Source of the DNA: Cerrena zonata
Taxonomy: Eukaryota > Basidiomycota > Agaricomycetes > Polyporales > Cerrenaceae
Direction of reading: 5' to 3'
Assembly (NCBI GenBank): GCA_038087015.1
Contig: JASBNA010000060.1
Span: forward strand, 1 to 64,000
DNA: 64,000 nucleotides
This document shows, piece by piece, positions 1-9,353 of this stretch. Numbering within the stretch: position 1 is the first letter of the stretch; the number at the start of each line of letters is the position of its first letter. The notes under the pieces are model-generated. The model was not told the origin of the DNA, made no database searches, and saw only the letters and a program-made list of their open reading frames with translations. The position numbers and the translations under genes are program-made.

Positions 1-564
1 TGCGACGAATTGCTGGACCAACGGCTGCGAAACCAAGAATTGGAATAGCCCCACAAACGGTGTACACTAATAACCCATGCAACCCAGCAGTATTACCTAT
101 CTGAGTGTAAGTAGTTAAGATACCACAACCCATGGCTTTTTAAATGTTAATAAACTGTTCGAATAACAGGATGGCATGTTGACCGGGGGTAACAGCTATT
201 ACCTAAATTAATTAACAATAAAAACTTCCTCACGCAAGAATGATCCTGATCGAGTCCAAACGGTTAAATCTCAGTTCTTCAGTTTCTTATTCAGAAATTG
301 AAAAACACCCGCTAGTTTCAATTGCTAAGCTTACTATAAAGTTGTTATCCCCCCATGGGAGTAGTTCTATTGTAATTAAAGTCTATATGGAAAATGCGTA
401 CCTGAAGCAATAAAGTTCAATGCCAATGGAATTCCTCTTTGAGTACCATTGGAAGATAAGAATGTATTGGCTTGAGAAAACTTGAAAGCTAAAAACAACC
501 CTGTTGCCAATAGAAATATATACGTTAAGTATATAATGGCATTATTCCCTTGAGATGAAAGCAT
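1..564 (-). CDS. Sodium:solute symporter (DUR3-like), N-terminal part, spliced, runs off the window
   Basis: Exon 1 (564 down to about 402) encodes a 54-residue N-terminus with a first membrane helix (IIYLTYIFLLATGLFLAFKF) followed by SSNGTQRGIPLALNFIAS, a pattern I associate with fungal urea/polyamine-type SSS transporters. Translation resumes from about 135 to the window edge as MGCGILTTYTQIG...GLLVYTVCGAIP...VGPAIRR, the second helix of the same family. The gap of about 266 bases fits an intron: donor GTACGC at 401, branch-like TATTAAC at 146-152 and an unusual AAG acceptor at 136, joining in frame as IAS-A-MGCGIL. The splice sites are inferred and the AAG acceptor is non-standard. The rest of the gene lies left of the window. 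The substrate cannot be read from this fragment. A second SSS gene lies at 4617-6590. Confidence 0.7.
136..401 (-). other. Putative intron of the symporter gene
   Basis: The donor is GTACGC directly after a CAG, the branch-like sequence is TATTAAC about 10 bases before the 3' end, and the acceptor is AAG. Removing it restores the family reading frame across the first two helices. The donor and acceptor both deviate from yeast consensus, so a frame error cannot be fully excluded. Confidence 0.5.
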
Positions 565-1400
565 ATTGCAAATAATAATTAATTACTACTTTTTGACATC
601 TCTGAATCAAATGGGAATCCAGCTGCCTTTATACCTTTTTGTTTTTTCAACCTTTTCTTAATTTGGTCTGTTCTTCTTGTCACAATACATAATTACGAGC
701 CTTATAATACAAAAAGAAATAATTACATTAATTAGTACGGCAATACAAGCCAAATCATCTCATGAGATCTCCAATGCGCCTGGAAGACTCTTCATTACAG
801 ACACCCGTGCCTATTTTTTTTTGTATGCGATTAGAGGAACAAATGCGGTTTATGTACGGAGGTTTTGTCGCATTGTTGCAACCATTTCCAGTTTCATAGA
901 ATTCGCAACCTGGTTGCCAACACGAAGAAGAAGGGAGCACTAGCTATGGATTTAGTATGCTGGCTATGGCCCAATAGGAAGGGAAAGGCAATGACTTGAG
1001 ATAAATACTAGGGCTTAGAGAGGTGACACAAAGTAGGTGTCAGGGGAATCGAATGATGCCCGATTGTACTTTTGATAAGGTCGTAAGCTAGTGTTATTCC
1101 ATGATAAAGGATCCAGCGGTTTTAAACTATTTTTAAACGTTGCAGAACAAGTGATCAGCTCGGGCGTAATTAAAGGTTTATTGTATTATTTAAATTGTTC
1201 TATAAATCGCTGGCTAAGTGTACATACTTTCCATTTTTCATTTTTCAAACTTCAATCGCCTCCCAATTATTATTTAAATACGTGTGATTTCCTCCTTCAA
1301 TCTTTCCAATTTTTCATTTTTGTTTTTTCTTTCTCTGTATTGTGCTTTTTCGATTGGTGCTGGGGCCTGTTGTTGGTTTTGATGTGGCAAGGAATGCAGA
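565..1400. other. Intergenic region, divergent promoters
   Basis: These 836 bases separate the minus-strand symporter from the plus-strand RING gene. No reading frame here looks like a protein: the longest frames have no recognisable motif and mostly lack conservation-like composition. A GATAAG hexamer lies at about 1074-1079, a possible GATA-factor site given the nutrient transporter next door, but a single short match proves little. Confidence 0.5.
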
Positions 1401-2413
1401 ATGTCTTTTAATTCTTTGATAGACAACGATTCAACACGCGTCTCATCCTCTAAGGGCAAAGACTACAATAGTAATTGCGATACCACCTACTCTTCTGATA
1501 AAAATTCAACTTCAAGTTCTGATGTAAAGTCAAAGAACAGCTCGGCACAGCCAATGCCAATTCCTAGACAATTTGATACCTTTGATAAAATTTTAGATTT
1601 TGGTCTTCAGGAACAGCCGCCTCTGCCGCTGGACTTAACCGTCGGTACATCCCCTCACTCAGGCCAGCAGCTAACTATTGAGTTACCTACCCAAGGATTA
1701 GATTGTTTAGATCACATTTCGTCCGAATTGGGGAATCTTCAAAAATTACTAAAATCGGGAGTTTATTCTCAGCCCAGTCAAAATTCAGCTCAATCATTTA
1801 CCAGTGACTCACTGGTATCTTATACCTCTAAGATTAGTTATCTAAATAGTGACATTTACCGAGAGTATAGTGAAAACAGCGTGGGGTTTGACCAATTCAA
1901 CCCTGTGCTTGAAACTTGTGAAGACTCTACCTCTCCTCTTGATATGCACAATACAGATATTGATTTTTATACGGAGACAGAAGTCGATGAAGATAATGAT
2001 ATCAACAACTTGGATGATACAGAACATAACCTTTCGTCAGAACTCACCTCCAATGTTTCACAGCAAAATTTCGATATCCTATCCGATCTTCATTTTGCCC
2101 AAGCTAATCTGGGAAAATATCCAACTTCAGGTACTAATATTACTGTACCTTGTGAAATTTGTCAAGACGATTCTGACCTAATTGAAATTCCTTCTGACCT
2201 CTACGGAATGGCTTATAGTTGGAAAGCTGGTGTTTCGGTAGAGAAAACAAAGTTGGATCAAGAAATAGTCTCAAACGTGCACTATACTATTGCCCCTTGC
2301 TTTCATATTTATCACACGAGTTGTTTCAATGTCTGGAAATCTCCAATGGGTTCTGTCCTACTTGTAAACAGTATATCGACGTATACGATGAAAGCCCCTT
2401 GCCTTCACTATAA
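1401..2413 (+). CDS. RING-H2 zinc-finger protein, frame broken inside the RING
   Basis: The N-terminal 240 residues are rich in Ser, Asn and Asp and show no domain. The C-terminus carries a RING-H2: CEIC, then about 40 residues, then C-F-H-I-Y-H-T-S-C (the Cys-x-His-x2-His-x2-Cys core), and finally CPTC. The last pair lies one frame away: after residues FNVW in the first frame, NGFCPTCKQYIDVYDE continues in another frame and ends at 2413. One missing base in the AAA at 2337-2339 would make W-K-I-S-N-G-F-C-P-T-C continuous. The out-of-frame extension to 2516 is therefore spurious. RING-H2 proteins are typically E3 ubiquitin ligases. I do not recognise the ortholog. It may be an assembly error or a real pseudogene. 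Confidence 0.75.
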
Positions 2414-2627
2414 ATTTTCTTTGTCATTATGCATTTCAACTATTTTGGCTATACCAAAAAAAAAAAAAAACTTTTCTTTCAAAAAGCGTTGGTTTATAAT
2501 TTTCTATTCTCTTTGATTTATTCGGTAATTTTTATTCTTTATCTTATTTTGATTTCTTTTTGATTTCTTTAATAAATTAAAACCCCAATTGCAGCAAATG
2601 TAGCGATAAAATTTTTGCAAAAAAACA

Positions 2628-2715
2628 TGCTCCACGGCAGGTTCGAACTGTCGACCTTCAGATTGCACAAGAAATTCTTATGAGACTGACGCTCTGCCAA
2701 CTGAGCTAGTGGAGC
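2628..2715 (-). tRNA. tRNA-Met (CAT), elongator, with a 15-base intron
   Basis: Read on the minus strand, the acceptor arm GCTCCAC pairs with GTGGAGC plus discriminator A. A normal D arm (TAGCTCAGTTGGCAGAGC) and T arm (GGTTCGAACC type) are present. The anticodon arm reads GTCAGTCTCATA, then 15 extra bases, then ATCTGAAGG. Without them it matches the elongator tRNA-Met arm, with anticodon CAT. The insertion sits one base 3' of the anticodon, the canonical position for nuclear tRNA introns. Mature length would be 73 bases. Confidence 0.95.
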
Positions 2716-3168
2716 AAGTTACTGAATTTAGAAACTTTTCCGTTTTTTATTGTCGTACATTGTTTATCGAGAAAATCGTTCAAATTAAAAACAAAATTGT
2801 CTTTAACAACAAAAAAATGATACTTGTACCATATTTCATGGCTCATTATATTAGTGGCTTTATTTTTATAATATTAATTTGGAAAAAAGTGCACTTTTTA
2901 GTGTCAAAACAGCATAAATTTCATTTTCTTTCTTTTTATTATATTTAATTTCAATATACCATAAGATTATTGAAAACTTATACTCCTGGGATAAAAGGTA
3001 GAAATAGGGCCTAAGTTCAATGAAGTCCTCCGCAAGTATAAAAGTATTACAGAGCATCATTATTTGAAATTACTTATATTTGTGGACCTAGTATTTTTTT
3101 GCAACTATTTTTACTTTTTAAGAATGGGCGCTACATATTAGCTTTTAACAGCTTCCTTTATACTTAAA
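2716..3168. other. Intergenic region, AT-rich
   Basis: About 450 very AT-rich bases lie between tRNA-Met and the decayed reading frame at 3169. Only short frames rich in Phe, Ile and Lys occur, with no motif. I see no repeat or RNA gene. Confidence 0.6.
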
Positions 3169-4470
3169 ATGAAGCCGCCAGTGTTTCATGCACCTGTCGA
3201 AACCTTCACTGTAAGTATCCCAGAGCCAGGTTTGACCAGTGCCATTCAACATATTTCAATTGCAGAAGAATTTCCCTCTTCGAAAGGCCAGAGAATTAAG
3301 CTTGTGTTAGAACTCTTTGAAGGAAAAGGATACACATTAAAACCAGCTCAATGAAAAGCACTTTCAATCTCATTACAGAGAACTTGTCTTTTGTTTCTGA
3401 AAGAGAGTATAGTCCCTCCAAATTATAATTCATGGAAATTGAATATCAAAGACCTTTTTTCACCTCCACTTGATCGACTTTCCCCTTTAAAAGAGGGAAT
3501 ACATTCAGCTCTGTGGAATAACGAAAATCACAAACTTGACTCAATTATAAATCAGCTGGTAGATGACCGTCCAGCTGCAGCTAAGGCAATTTCAAAGTAT
3601 TATTCAAATTTATTAGATGAAAAACGAAGTTTACGTTCTAATTCAAAGGATCTTCATCAAATAGAAGGAAAACCAGTCCTTACTTTGCCAAAATTGAAAA
3701 CTTGAAATCTACCAAAAAAGAAATCAGTGGCTGCTTTGAAAATGAAGCTATCCAGGTGTTTATAACCCAGCAAGAAGTGTCACTTAATTTAAATTTCGTC
3801 CTCATTCAGATGTTAGAAGATTTTCAAAGCATTTACCTTGCTGTTAACATTGCAAGAACTAAGATGCTCGATTTCCAAACCAAATGGGAGAAGACTTCAT
3901 TAAAAACGCTCATTTTAGAGACTCTATATAAAGAAATCATCAATCTTACTTCGGATTTAGCCTTAATTTACGACTTTTTCCATAAATCAAGAGATAATTT
4001 TTATAAGCTGCCTTGGATATCACAAGGCAAGCTGTTTTTGGAAAATATAGAAGAGTTATTGGGCTTGATGAATCTATACCTTATTTATATTCAGGGAAAC
4101 TTATCTAAACTACTAAATTATAATACTTATGAAAATACTCAATTGGAAGAAGTGAAAGGGATCATAGACACCAAAGTAACCCAATTTGTTGATACTTCTA
4201 ACGACCTCGAAGAGTGGTTGGTTAGCTTTTTCAAATACTTCGAAAGGTTTCCATCAGCTCAAACTTGAATTGGACCATATTTACCTCTCTTTAGTCTGTA
4301 AATCTAGAGTTGTATTATTCGTATACGTATGGCGTTTTCATCTTTGCAACCAGCTGCGAAACCAACGGAAAATCTTCAGAAAAAATACAACGGCTGTCAA
4401 GCGAAACAAAAAAAAATGGGATGGGCATCAGTTGATAACGCTAATTAAAATCGATAATTGGGAATCGTAA
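3169..4470 (+). pseudogene. Decayed protein-coding gene, unrecognised
   Basis: Coding-like segments follow one another on the plus strand but jump frames. 3169-3351 starts with ATG (MKPPVFHAPVETF). An in-frame TGA lies at 3352. The other frame gives STFNLITENLSFVSEREY over about 3354-3410. The first frame resumes from about 3415 to 3705 (SWKLNIKDLFSPPLDRLSPL). A third frame covers 3702-4268 with long helical, Leu/Lys-rich sequence. At its end the frame shifts again (FHQLKLELDHIYLSLV). At least three to four interruptions occur in 1.2 kb, denser than in the neighbouring conserved genes. The predicted protein is mostly alpha-helical. I cannot name the family. Sequencing error is an alternative to decay. 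Confidence 0.55.
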
Positions 4471-4489
4471 GGTTTACAAGACAGTATAG

Positions 4490-4616
4490 CCGTACTTACA
4501 GTCAAGAGGATATATATGTATATATATATATGTATCCAGATATAAAAGAGATTCTAGAGATCAAGACTTGAAAAATAGAACAAGAAATCATTTTGCCAAT
4601 TAGAGTTTGATATCAA
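4490..4616 (+). promoter_or_regulatory. TA-rich core promoter of the DUR3-like gene
   Basis: An alternating TA/TG run at about 4510-4535 and TATAAAAGA at about 4540-4550 lie 65-105 bases upstream of the ATG at 4617, a normal position for a yeast TATA element. GATAA-type elements (GATAACG near 4433, GATAATT near 4453) could serve nitrogen-responsive GATA factors, but this is only suggestive. Confidence 0.5.
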
Positions 4617-6590
4617 ATGGCATCCGGAACAATATTGAGTGCTTCAATTGGCTATGGATTTAGCGTGGGGTTGGGTATATTATTCGCCATAGTTATGATT
4701 ATCATTTCATTCATTTTAAAGAGATATTGTGGAGAAAAACAGACTTCAGAGAGTTTTAGTACTGCAAATAGAAATGTTAAATCTGGTATGATAGCCGTGT
4801 GTGTGATTTCGTCCTGGTGTTGGCCGGCAACTTTATTGACAAGTACTGCTTGGGCATATTCTTATTCATTTGGTAATTTCTTGTATTGTATGGCAGGTGG
4901 AGTTCAAATCATTCTATTTTGTTTTTTATGTATTCAGATCAAACTCCATAGTCCTGGAGCACATACCGTTTCAGAAATTGTTAAGATAAGATTTGGTAAA
5001 AAAGGGCACTCGGTTCTATTATTTTATATCATAGCCACTAATATAATGGTTCTGTCAACTTTGTTATTGGGTGGTGCTCAAGCGTTTGCTAGTGCAACTG
5101 GAATGCACGTTGTTGCTGCTTCATTTCTTCTTCCTCTTGGGGTTGTCATTTATACTTTGGGTGGTGGGCTAAAAGCCGTCTTTATATGCGATTGGATACA
5201 CACTGTAGTTATTTATATCATTATATGTGTGCTTTGTTTCAAGGTTTTTGCATCAAATGATTCCCTAATAGGCTCACCTGGTAGAATGTGGGAATTACTT
5301 AAAGAAATTGAAACCATTCATCCAACAGCTCTTGCAAAAAATTATTTAACTTGGAAGAATCCTCAAATGTTCTTGATTAGTTGGAGTGTATGTATTGGTG
5401 GATTTGCTTCAGTTTTTGGGGATCCGAGTTACGGTCAAAAAGCTATTGCTGCTTCTCCGAAATCAGTCGTGACTGGTTACATAATGGGTGGAATATGTTG
5501 GTTCATCATTCCTTGGGCATTGGGGTCGGCTGCTGGTTTGAGTTCTAGAGTTTTGGCTGGAACTTATAAAGGTTTTAGGACGTATCCCAATGCTTTGAGT
5601 GAGGCTGAAGTTTCTTCTGGTATGGCTTTGTTTTATTCCATGGAAGCACTTCTTGGAAATTCGGGAGCTACTGCTGCAGCTTTAATGTTGTTCATGTCAG
5701 TCACTTCAGCTTTCTCAGCTGAGCTTGTTGCCTTCTCATCGGTATTTTCTTTTGATATCTATAAAAGTTATCTTCATAAGTCTGCTTCTGGCGCTCAAGT
5801 CTTCAGAATGAACCACATAAGTATAATTGTTTTTGCCCTATTTATTAGTGCCGTGGCAGTAATATTCAATTATATCGGTGTTACTCTAGGTTGGTTGATG
5901 TCTTTTTACGGTATCATTTTGACTCCTGAAGTTTTTATTCTAATTTTTTCATTGTTTTGGAAGAAAACTTCCACTGAAAGTATTTTCATTGGAGCTCCAT
6001 TGGGGACTTTATCCGGTATAGCATGCTGGATTGGCTCTGCTTATCATTATGGTGGCTCTGTTGATAAAGATACATTATTTCTTGTAATTCCAAATCTAAT
6101 TGGGAACTTTGTGGCTTTGTTTTCAACCATGTTCTACATGATAATTATTTCGTATTTGAAACCTGCCGACTTTGACTTTACAAGCTTGGCCCCAAATTTT
6201 GAAATTGGTGATGACGCTGATTCACATTTAAAAGAAAACATTACTCTTCAAGATGATGACAGAAGACAATTGAAGAGAGGTTTATGGGTTTCGGCTATAT
6301 TTTCCGTTCTTATAGTTTTTGGTGGTTATATAATAGTACCTTTATGTTTTTATGGGACAGAATATGAATTTAGCAAAGCCTATTTCACCCAGTGGATTGT
6401 TATCATGATGATCTGGTTAATTCTAGCAACAATATATGTCATTGTATACCCTATCTATCAAGGACGAAAATCGTTGGCAAGAATTTGTCGTATGATGCTA
6501 GCAGAGTTCTCACAAAAAGAACAGAGACAGGAAATCGAATTGGTTCAAGAAATCGAAGAGAATAATTCTGGTAAAGAAAAGGTTGTATGA
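4617..6590 (+). CDS. DUR3-like urea/polyamine sodium:solute symporter
   Basis: A 657-residue intact membrane protein. The N-terminus carries the DUR3-type signature: a first helix, then SESFSTANRNVKSGMIAVCV, then SSWCWPATLLTSTAWAYSYS, then further helices with LLLGGAQAF and GVVIYTLGGGLKAVFICDWIH. I count about 13-15 hydrophobic segments and a charged Glu/Lys-rich cytoplasmic tail. DUR3 of S. cerevisiae takes up urea and polyamines at the plasma membrane, and many yeasts hold several paralogs with different substrates, so the substrate here is not certain. Length is close to other members (S. cerevisiae DUR3 735 aa). It is a second SSS gene within 5 kb, but differs clearly from the one at the window's left edge. 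The only CTG codon I noticed (5052-5054) sits in a helix. Confidence 0.88.
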   Translation: MASGTILSASIGYGFSVGLGILFAIVMIIISFILKRYCGEKQTSESFSTANRNVKSGMIAVCVISSWCWPATLLTSTAWAYSYSFGNFLYCMAGGVQIILFCFLCIQIKLHSPGAHTVSEIVKIRFGKKGHSVLLFYIIATNIMVLSTLLLGGAQAFASATGMHVVAASFLLPLGVVIYTLGGGLKAVFICDWIHTVVIYIIICVLCFKVFASNDSLIGSPGRMWELLKEIETIHPTALAKNYLTWKNPQMFLISWSVCIGGFASVFGDPSYGQKAIAASPKSVVTGYIMGGICWFIIPWALGSAAGLSSRVLAGTYKGFRTYPNALSEAEVSSGMALFYSMEALLGNSGATAAALMLFMSVTSAFSAELVAFSSVFSFDIYKSYLHKSASGAQVFRMNHISIIVFALFISAVAVIFNYIGVTLGWLMSFYGIILTPEVFILIFSLFWKKTSTESIFIGAPLGTLSGIACWIGSAYHYGGSVDKDTLFLVIPNLIGNFVALFSTMFYMIIISYLKPADFDFTSLAPNFEIGDDADSHLKENITLQDDDRRQLKRGLWVSAIFSVLIVFGGYIIVPLCFYGTEYEFSKAYFTQWIVIMMIWLILATIYVIVYPIYQGRKSLARICRMMLAEFSQKEQRQEIELVQEIEENNSGKEKVV

Positions 6591-6834
6591 GATCTTGATT
6601 TATTCATGTTTTGAAGGAAAAAGATGAAAAAAATGCAACACAAGTGGTAAATTTGGGTGTAAATTATTTATTAAGTATTTGTATAAATATAAAGTTAATG
6701 AAAATGATTATCAATAATGATGGCTGTAAGAATAAATCAAAAATGTAATAAGAATAGTAATACCATAGTAGTAATTATAATAATAATAATAACAAAACAT
6801 CCAGTTTATGGCTTGATAACTGGAATTACAAGAA

Positions 6835-9033
6835 TTAAATTTCATTAACTAGCTGTAGACATGAATCAAGTGATTCTTCAAGAGCACCTTTATTCATGGT
6901 TACGACGTCCTTCAATATACTTTTATCAAGAGCAGGAAACATTTCTTTAAGCTGACTATAAGTCTTATCAGATTCTCGTTTGATTCTTTCTTCTTCCTCA
7001 CGTATGGAGTTCTGAGTTTGTTCCTGTTGTTCTCTCTGTTGATCAGCTAACGGAGATTCATTTTGAGGAGAAGGCGAGAGGAAGTTTGAAAGAGACTTGG
7101 TAAACATCTCAGCACTAGTAAAGAGCACATTTGAAGGAGAAAGACTATGTTGAGGTCCATTGTTTTCGTTTAGATGATGAGGTTGTGGTTGAACTAACTT
7201 AGTTGGCTGGGAAATTTCGAATGTCTTTTTCTGTGCCTCCCAAGCTTCTATATGGGCGTCATAAGCTTCTTTGCTGATAGTGAGTTTATCAAAAGAAATA
7301 CTTTGGATGAAGCCAACTGCACCTTGTAAGGAGGAGAGGTAATAACTAGTTTCACCATGATTCAACCATTCTTCCCCTCTATAACTTTCAATATAATGAA
7401 TATTACTAATAATGTTTGGGGTTCTGGATTTGATTATGATCAAGATAAGAAGAGGCATAAATGCATCGGCATTAGTTTCTTTGCTGTTAGCTTTTAAAAA
7501 GCTGAATATTATTTTGCAAGAGTTCAATATACAAATTATCTTGTCTCTAGGAGCCCTGTATTTGTCGATTTTGTTTAGCTCAGTTATGGCATATTCCATA
7601 AAGCTCAAATCGGCTTTCTTATTACCAAGCTTAAACTTAGTTAATTCATCTAAATCGACATCTAAGTGATTACCATCAACCCAGCTGAATTTTTCGATTT
7701 GTTGACTGAACGACACATCACTCTGAATATCTGATAAGGAAGTTTCACATAAATTTACGGATTGGTTTGCTAATTCTGGTGGGAAGCAAATCTCGTATAA
7801 TCTATTCATGATTAACTTTTCAATCCCTTCACGAGAGTTTTCTATATCTATGTAGTCCAATGAGGCAAATGGTTCATACTCCTGAAACTTTTCGCTTATG
7901 AAGAATTTAAAATCACTGATGATTTTTATTTTTTGTTCATAGGTGAATTGAAATGATTGTCTGGTGAAAGATATCAAGAATGATCTGATATAACGTACAA
8001 TTGGATCAGCACTTTTTTTCTTCAAGTGGTTCAAGAAATTTTGAAAATCAAAGGGTTTATGTGATTGAAGATATTGTTCCTCAGGGTTAACATGAACTTG
8101 TGTTTCTCTAATCGAATTGTTACGATGTCTTGGAGGTCGAATAGGAATAGATGTGGGTTCGCTATCTGGTGATTGACTGAGGTTAGTTTTATCATTGGCA
8201 GTTTTCAATTCATATTCCTCCACTGGGGCGCTCTGTTCTTCTTCATTTCCTGTGATATCATCAAGACTCTTGTCCTTTTCCTCCTTCTTTTCATCGAATT
8301 CGCTTTCATGTTCACTAGATAAAGACTTAATTGGAGATGACAGGCCAGTATTTTCTATTTTGGAGGTGGCAGCCATATTTGTATTTGGAATTATGTATGG
8401 TTGAATTGTCATGGAAGATGGTGTTGGCTTCTCACTTATTTCTGATTCAACTACTTTTTCTGTTACTTGATCATCGTTAGATTCTTTAAACTCATTAGTC
8501 TCTGAAGCCTTTTTTTCTTTGCTAGCAAATATGTCATCTTCCTTTGGGTCCTCCTTCTTGGCTTGTTTAGCAAACTCTTTGTATTTCTCCGTTACTGGAT
8601 CATCACTCTCTTCTGGTTCACTTTTATTGGCCGATTTATTATTATCAATATCAAACTTGTCGAAAAGACCAATCAAATCTTTTCCTATTGAATCCTTTTT
8701 GGTTTTCATGTTACTACTTTCATCTAAAGCAACAGCGGGAATAGTATTACTCAATGTTGTTGATTTTCCTACGCTATTGAATTTAGGAGTATTAGGTTCG
8801 GATGTCGTTGGAGTTGATTTAGAAGCCAAATGTGGCATGGGGAGTTTGGGAGAACTGGTCCCAATATCCGCACCTATCTGACTCTTGCTAGCTCCCCCAT
8901 CACCGTTATTCGATTTCGAATGTGCTCTTTCATTAGATGGGGCCGCTGATAATGAAGTTGTATTTGTATTGGTAGTGGAGGTAGTAGGCGTCGCCTTCTT
9001 TATGTTGAACGCTAAATGGCTATTGAATGACAT
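6835..9033 (-). CDS. VPS9: Vps9, guanine nucleotide exchange factor for Rab5-type GTPases
   Basis: The 732-residue protein has a long, low-complexity Ser/Thr/Glu/Lys-rich N-terminal half (residues 1-310). A helical region and VPS9 domain follow at about 340-600, with signature stretches RAPRDKIICILNSCKIIFSF, DAFMPLLILIIIK and GETSYYLSSLQGAVGFIQS. A C-terminal CUE ubiquitin-binding domain covers about 690-732 (LKEMFPALDKSILKDVV). Vps9 activates Vps21/Rab5 in vacuolar and endosomal sorting and binds mono-ubiquitin through CUE. The catalytic part matches the family well. The protein is much longer than the 451-residue S. cerevisiae one because of the disordered N-terminus. The frame is intact and ATG at 9033 is the only reasonable start. 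Confidence 0.95.
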   Translation of the reverse strand: MSFNSHLAFNIKKATPTTSTTNTNTTSLSAAPSNERAHSKSNNGDGGASKSQIGADIGTSSPKLPMPHLASKSTPTTSEPNTPKFNSVGKSTTLSNTIPAVALDESSNMKTKKDSIGKDLIGLFDKFDIDNNKSANKSEPEESDDPVTEKYKEFAKQAKKEDPKEDDIFASKEKKASETNEFKESNDDQVTEKVVESEISEKPTPSSMTIQPYIIPNTNMAATSKIENTGLSSPIKSLSSEHESEFDEKKEEKDKSLDDITGNEEEQSAPVEEYELKTANDKTNLSQSPDSEPTSIPIRPPRHRNNSIRETQVHVNPEEQYLQSHKPFDFQNFLNHLKKKSADPIVRYIRSFLISFTRQSFQFTYEQKIKIISDFKFFISEKFQEYEPFASLDYIDIENSREGIEKLIMNRLYEICFPPELANQSVNLCETSLSDIQSDVSFSQQIEKFSWVDGNHLDVDLDELTKFKLGNKKADLSFMEYAITELNKIDKYRAPRDKIICILNSCKIIFSFLKANSKETNADAFMPLLILIIIKSRTPNIISNIHYIESYRGEEWLNHGETSYYLSSLQGAVGFIQSISFDKLTISKEAYDAHIEAWEAQKKTFEISQPTKLVQPQPHHLNENNGPQHSLSPSNVLFTSAEMFTKSLSNFLSPSPQNESPLADQQREQQEQTQNSIREEEERIKRESDKTYSQLKEMFPALDKSILKDVVTMNKGALEESLDSCLQLVNEI

Positions 9034-9353
9034 TCCTGGGTGGTTTGATCAACGCATGTGGTTCACTATTCAAGCGAATCTATCAAGTTCAGTCAATTGG
9101 GATGAAAGAAGAAGCTTATTAGCTTAGCTTTATTCTCATGGGACATTTAAATTTTTCTAAAAATGCGGAAAGGGTGAAACTCGCAAATCATTTATAAAAA
9201 TACTAAAAAATCTCCAAAGTAGCACTACAACTCTTTAACTAAGAGTAATATTATATTGAATTTCGTTAAAGTATAAAATGATATCGTAATATAGTACAAG
9301 TTGTTATATCTATGTAATTTAATAATGTAGAGTTCTTACTCATGAGTGTTAGC
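9034..9353. other. Intergenic region between TAF2 3' end and VPS9 start
   Basis: About 320 AT-rich bases serve as VPS9 promoter and TAF2 terminator. No coding-like frame, RNA gene or repeat is visible. Confidence 0.6.

Noticed and set aside
677..943. 88-codon plus-strand frame and overlapping 61-codon minus frame upstream of the RING gene
   Set aside because: No motif, mutually overlapping frames, composition driven by base content.
2414..2516. C-terminal extension of the RING protein frame
   Set aside because: It is out of frame with the RING's CPTC; the sequence is Lys/Phe/Ser noise ending in a poly(A)-derived lysine run.
3211..3265. Apparent intron with GTAAGT donor and TTGCAG acceptor in the decayed gene
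   Set aside because: Removing it leads to a stop after about 15 codons, while the unspliced frame looks like protein; the branch point is poor.
4186..4470. 94-codon frame as an independent gene
   Set aside because: Its start overlaps the previous segment, and it reads better as the continuation of the decayed gene after a shift.
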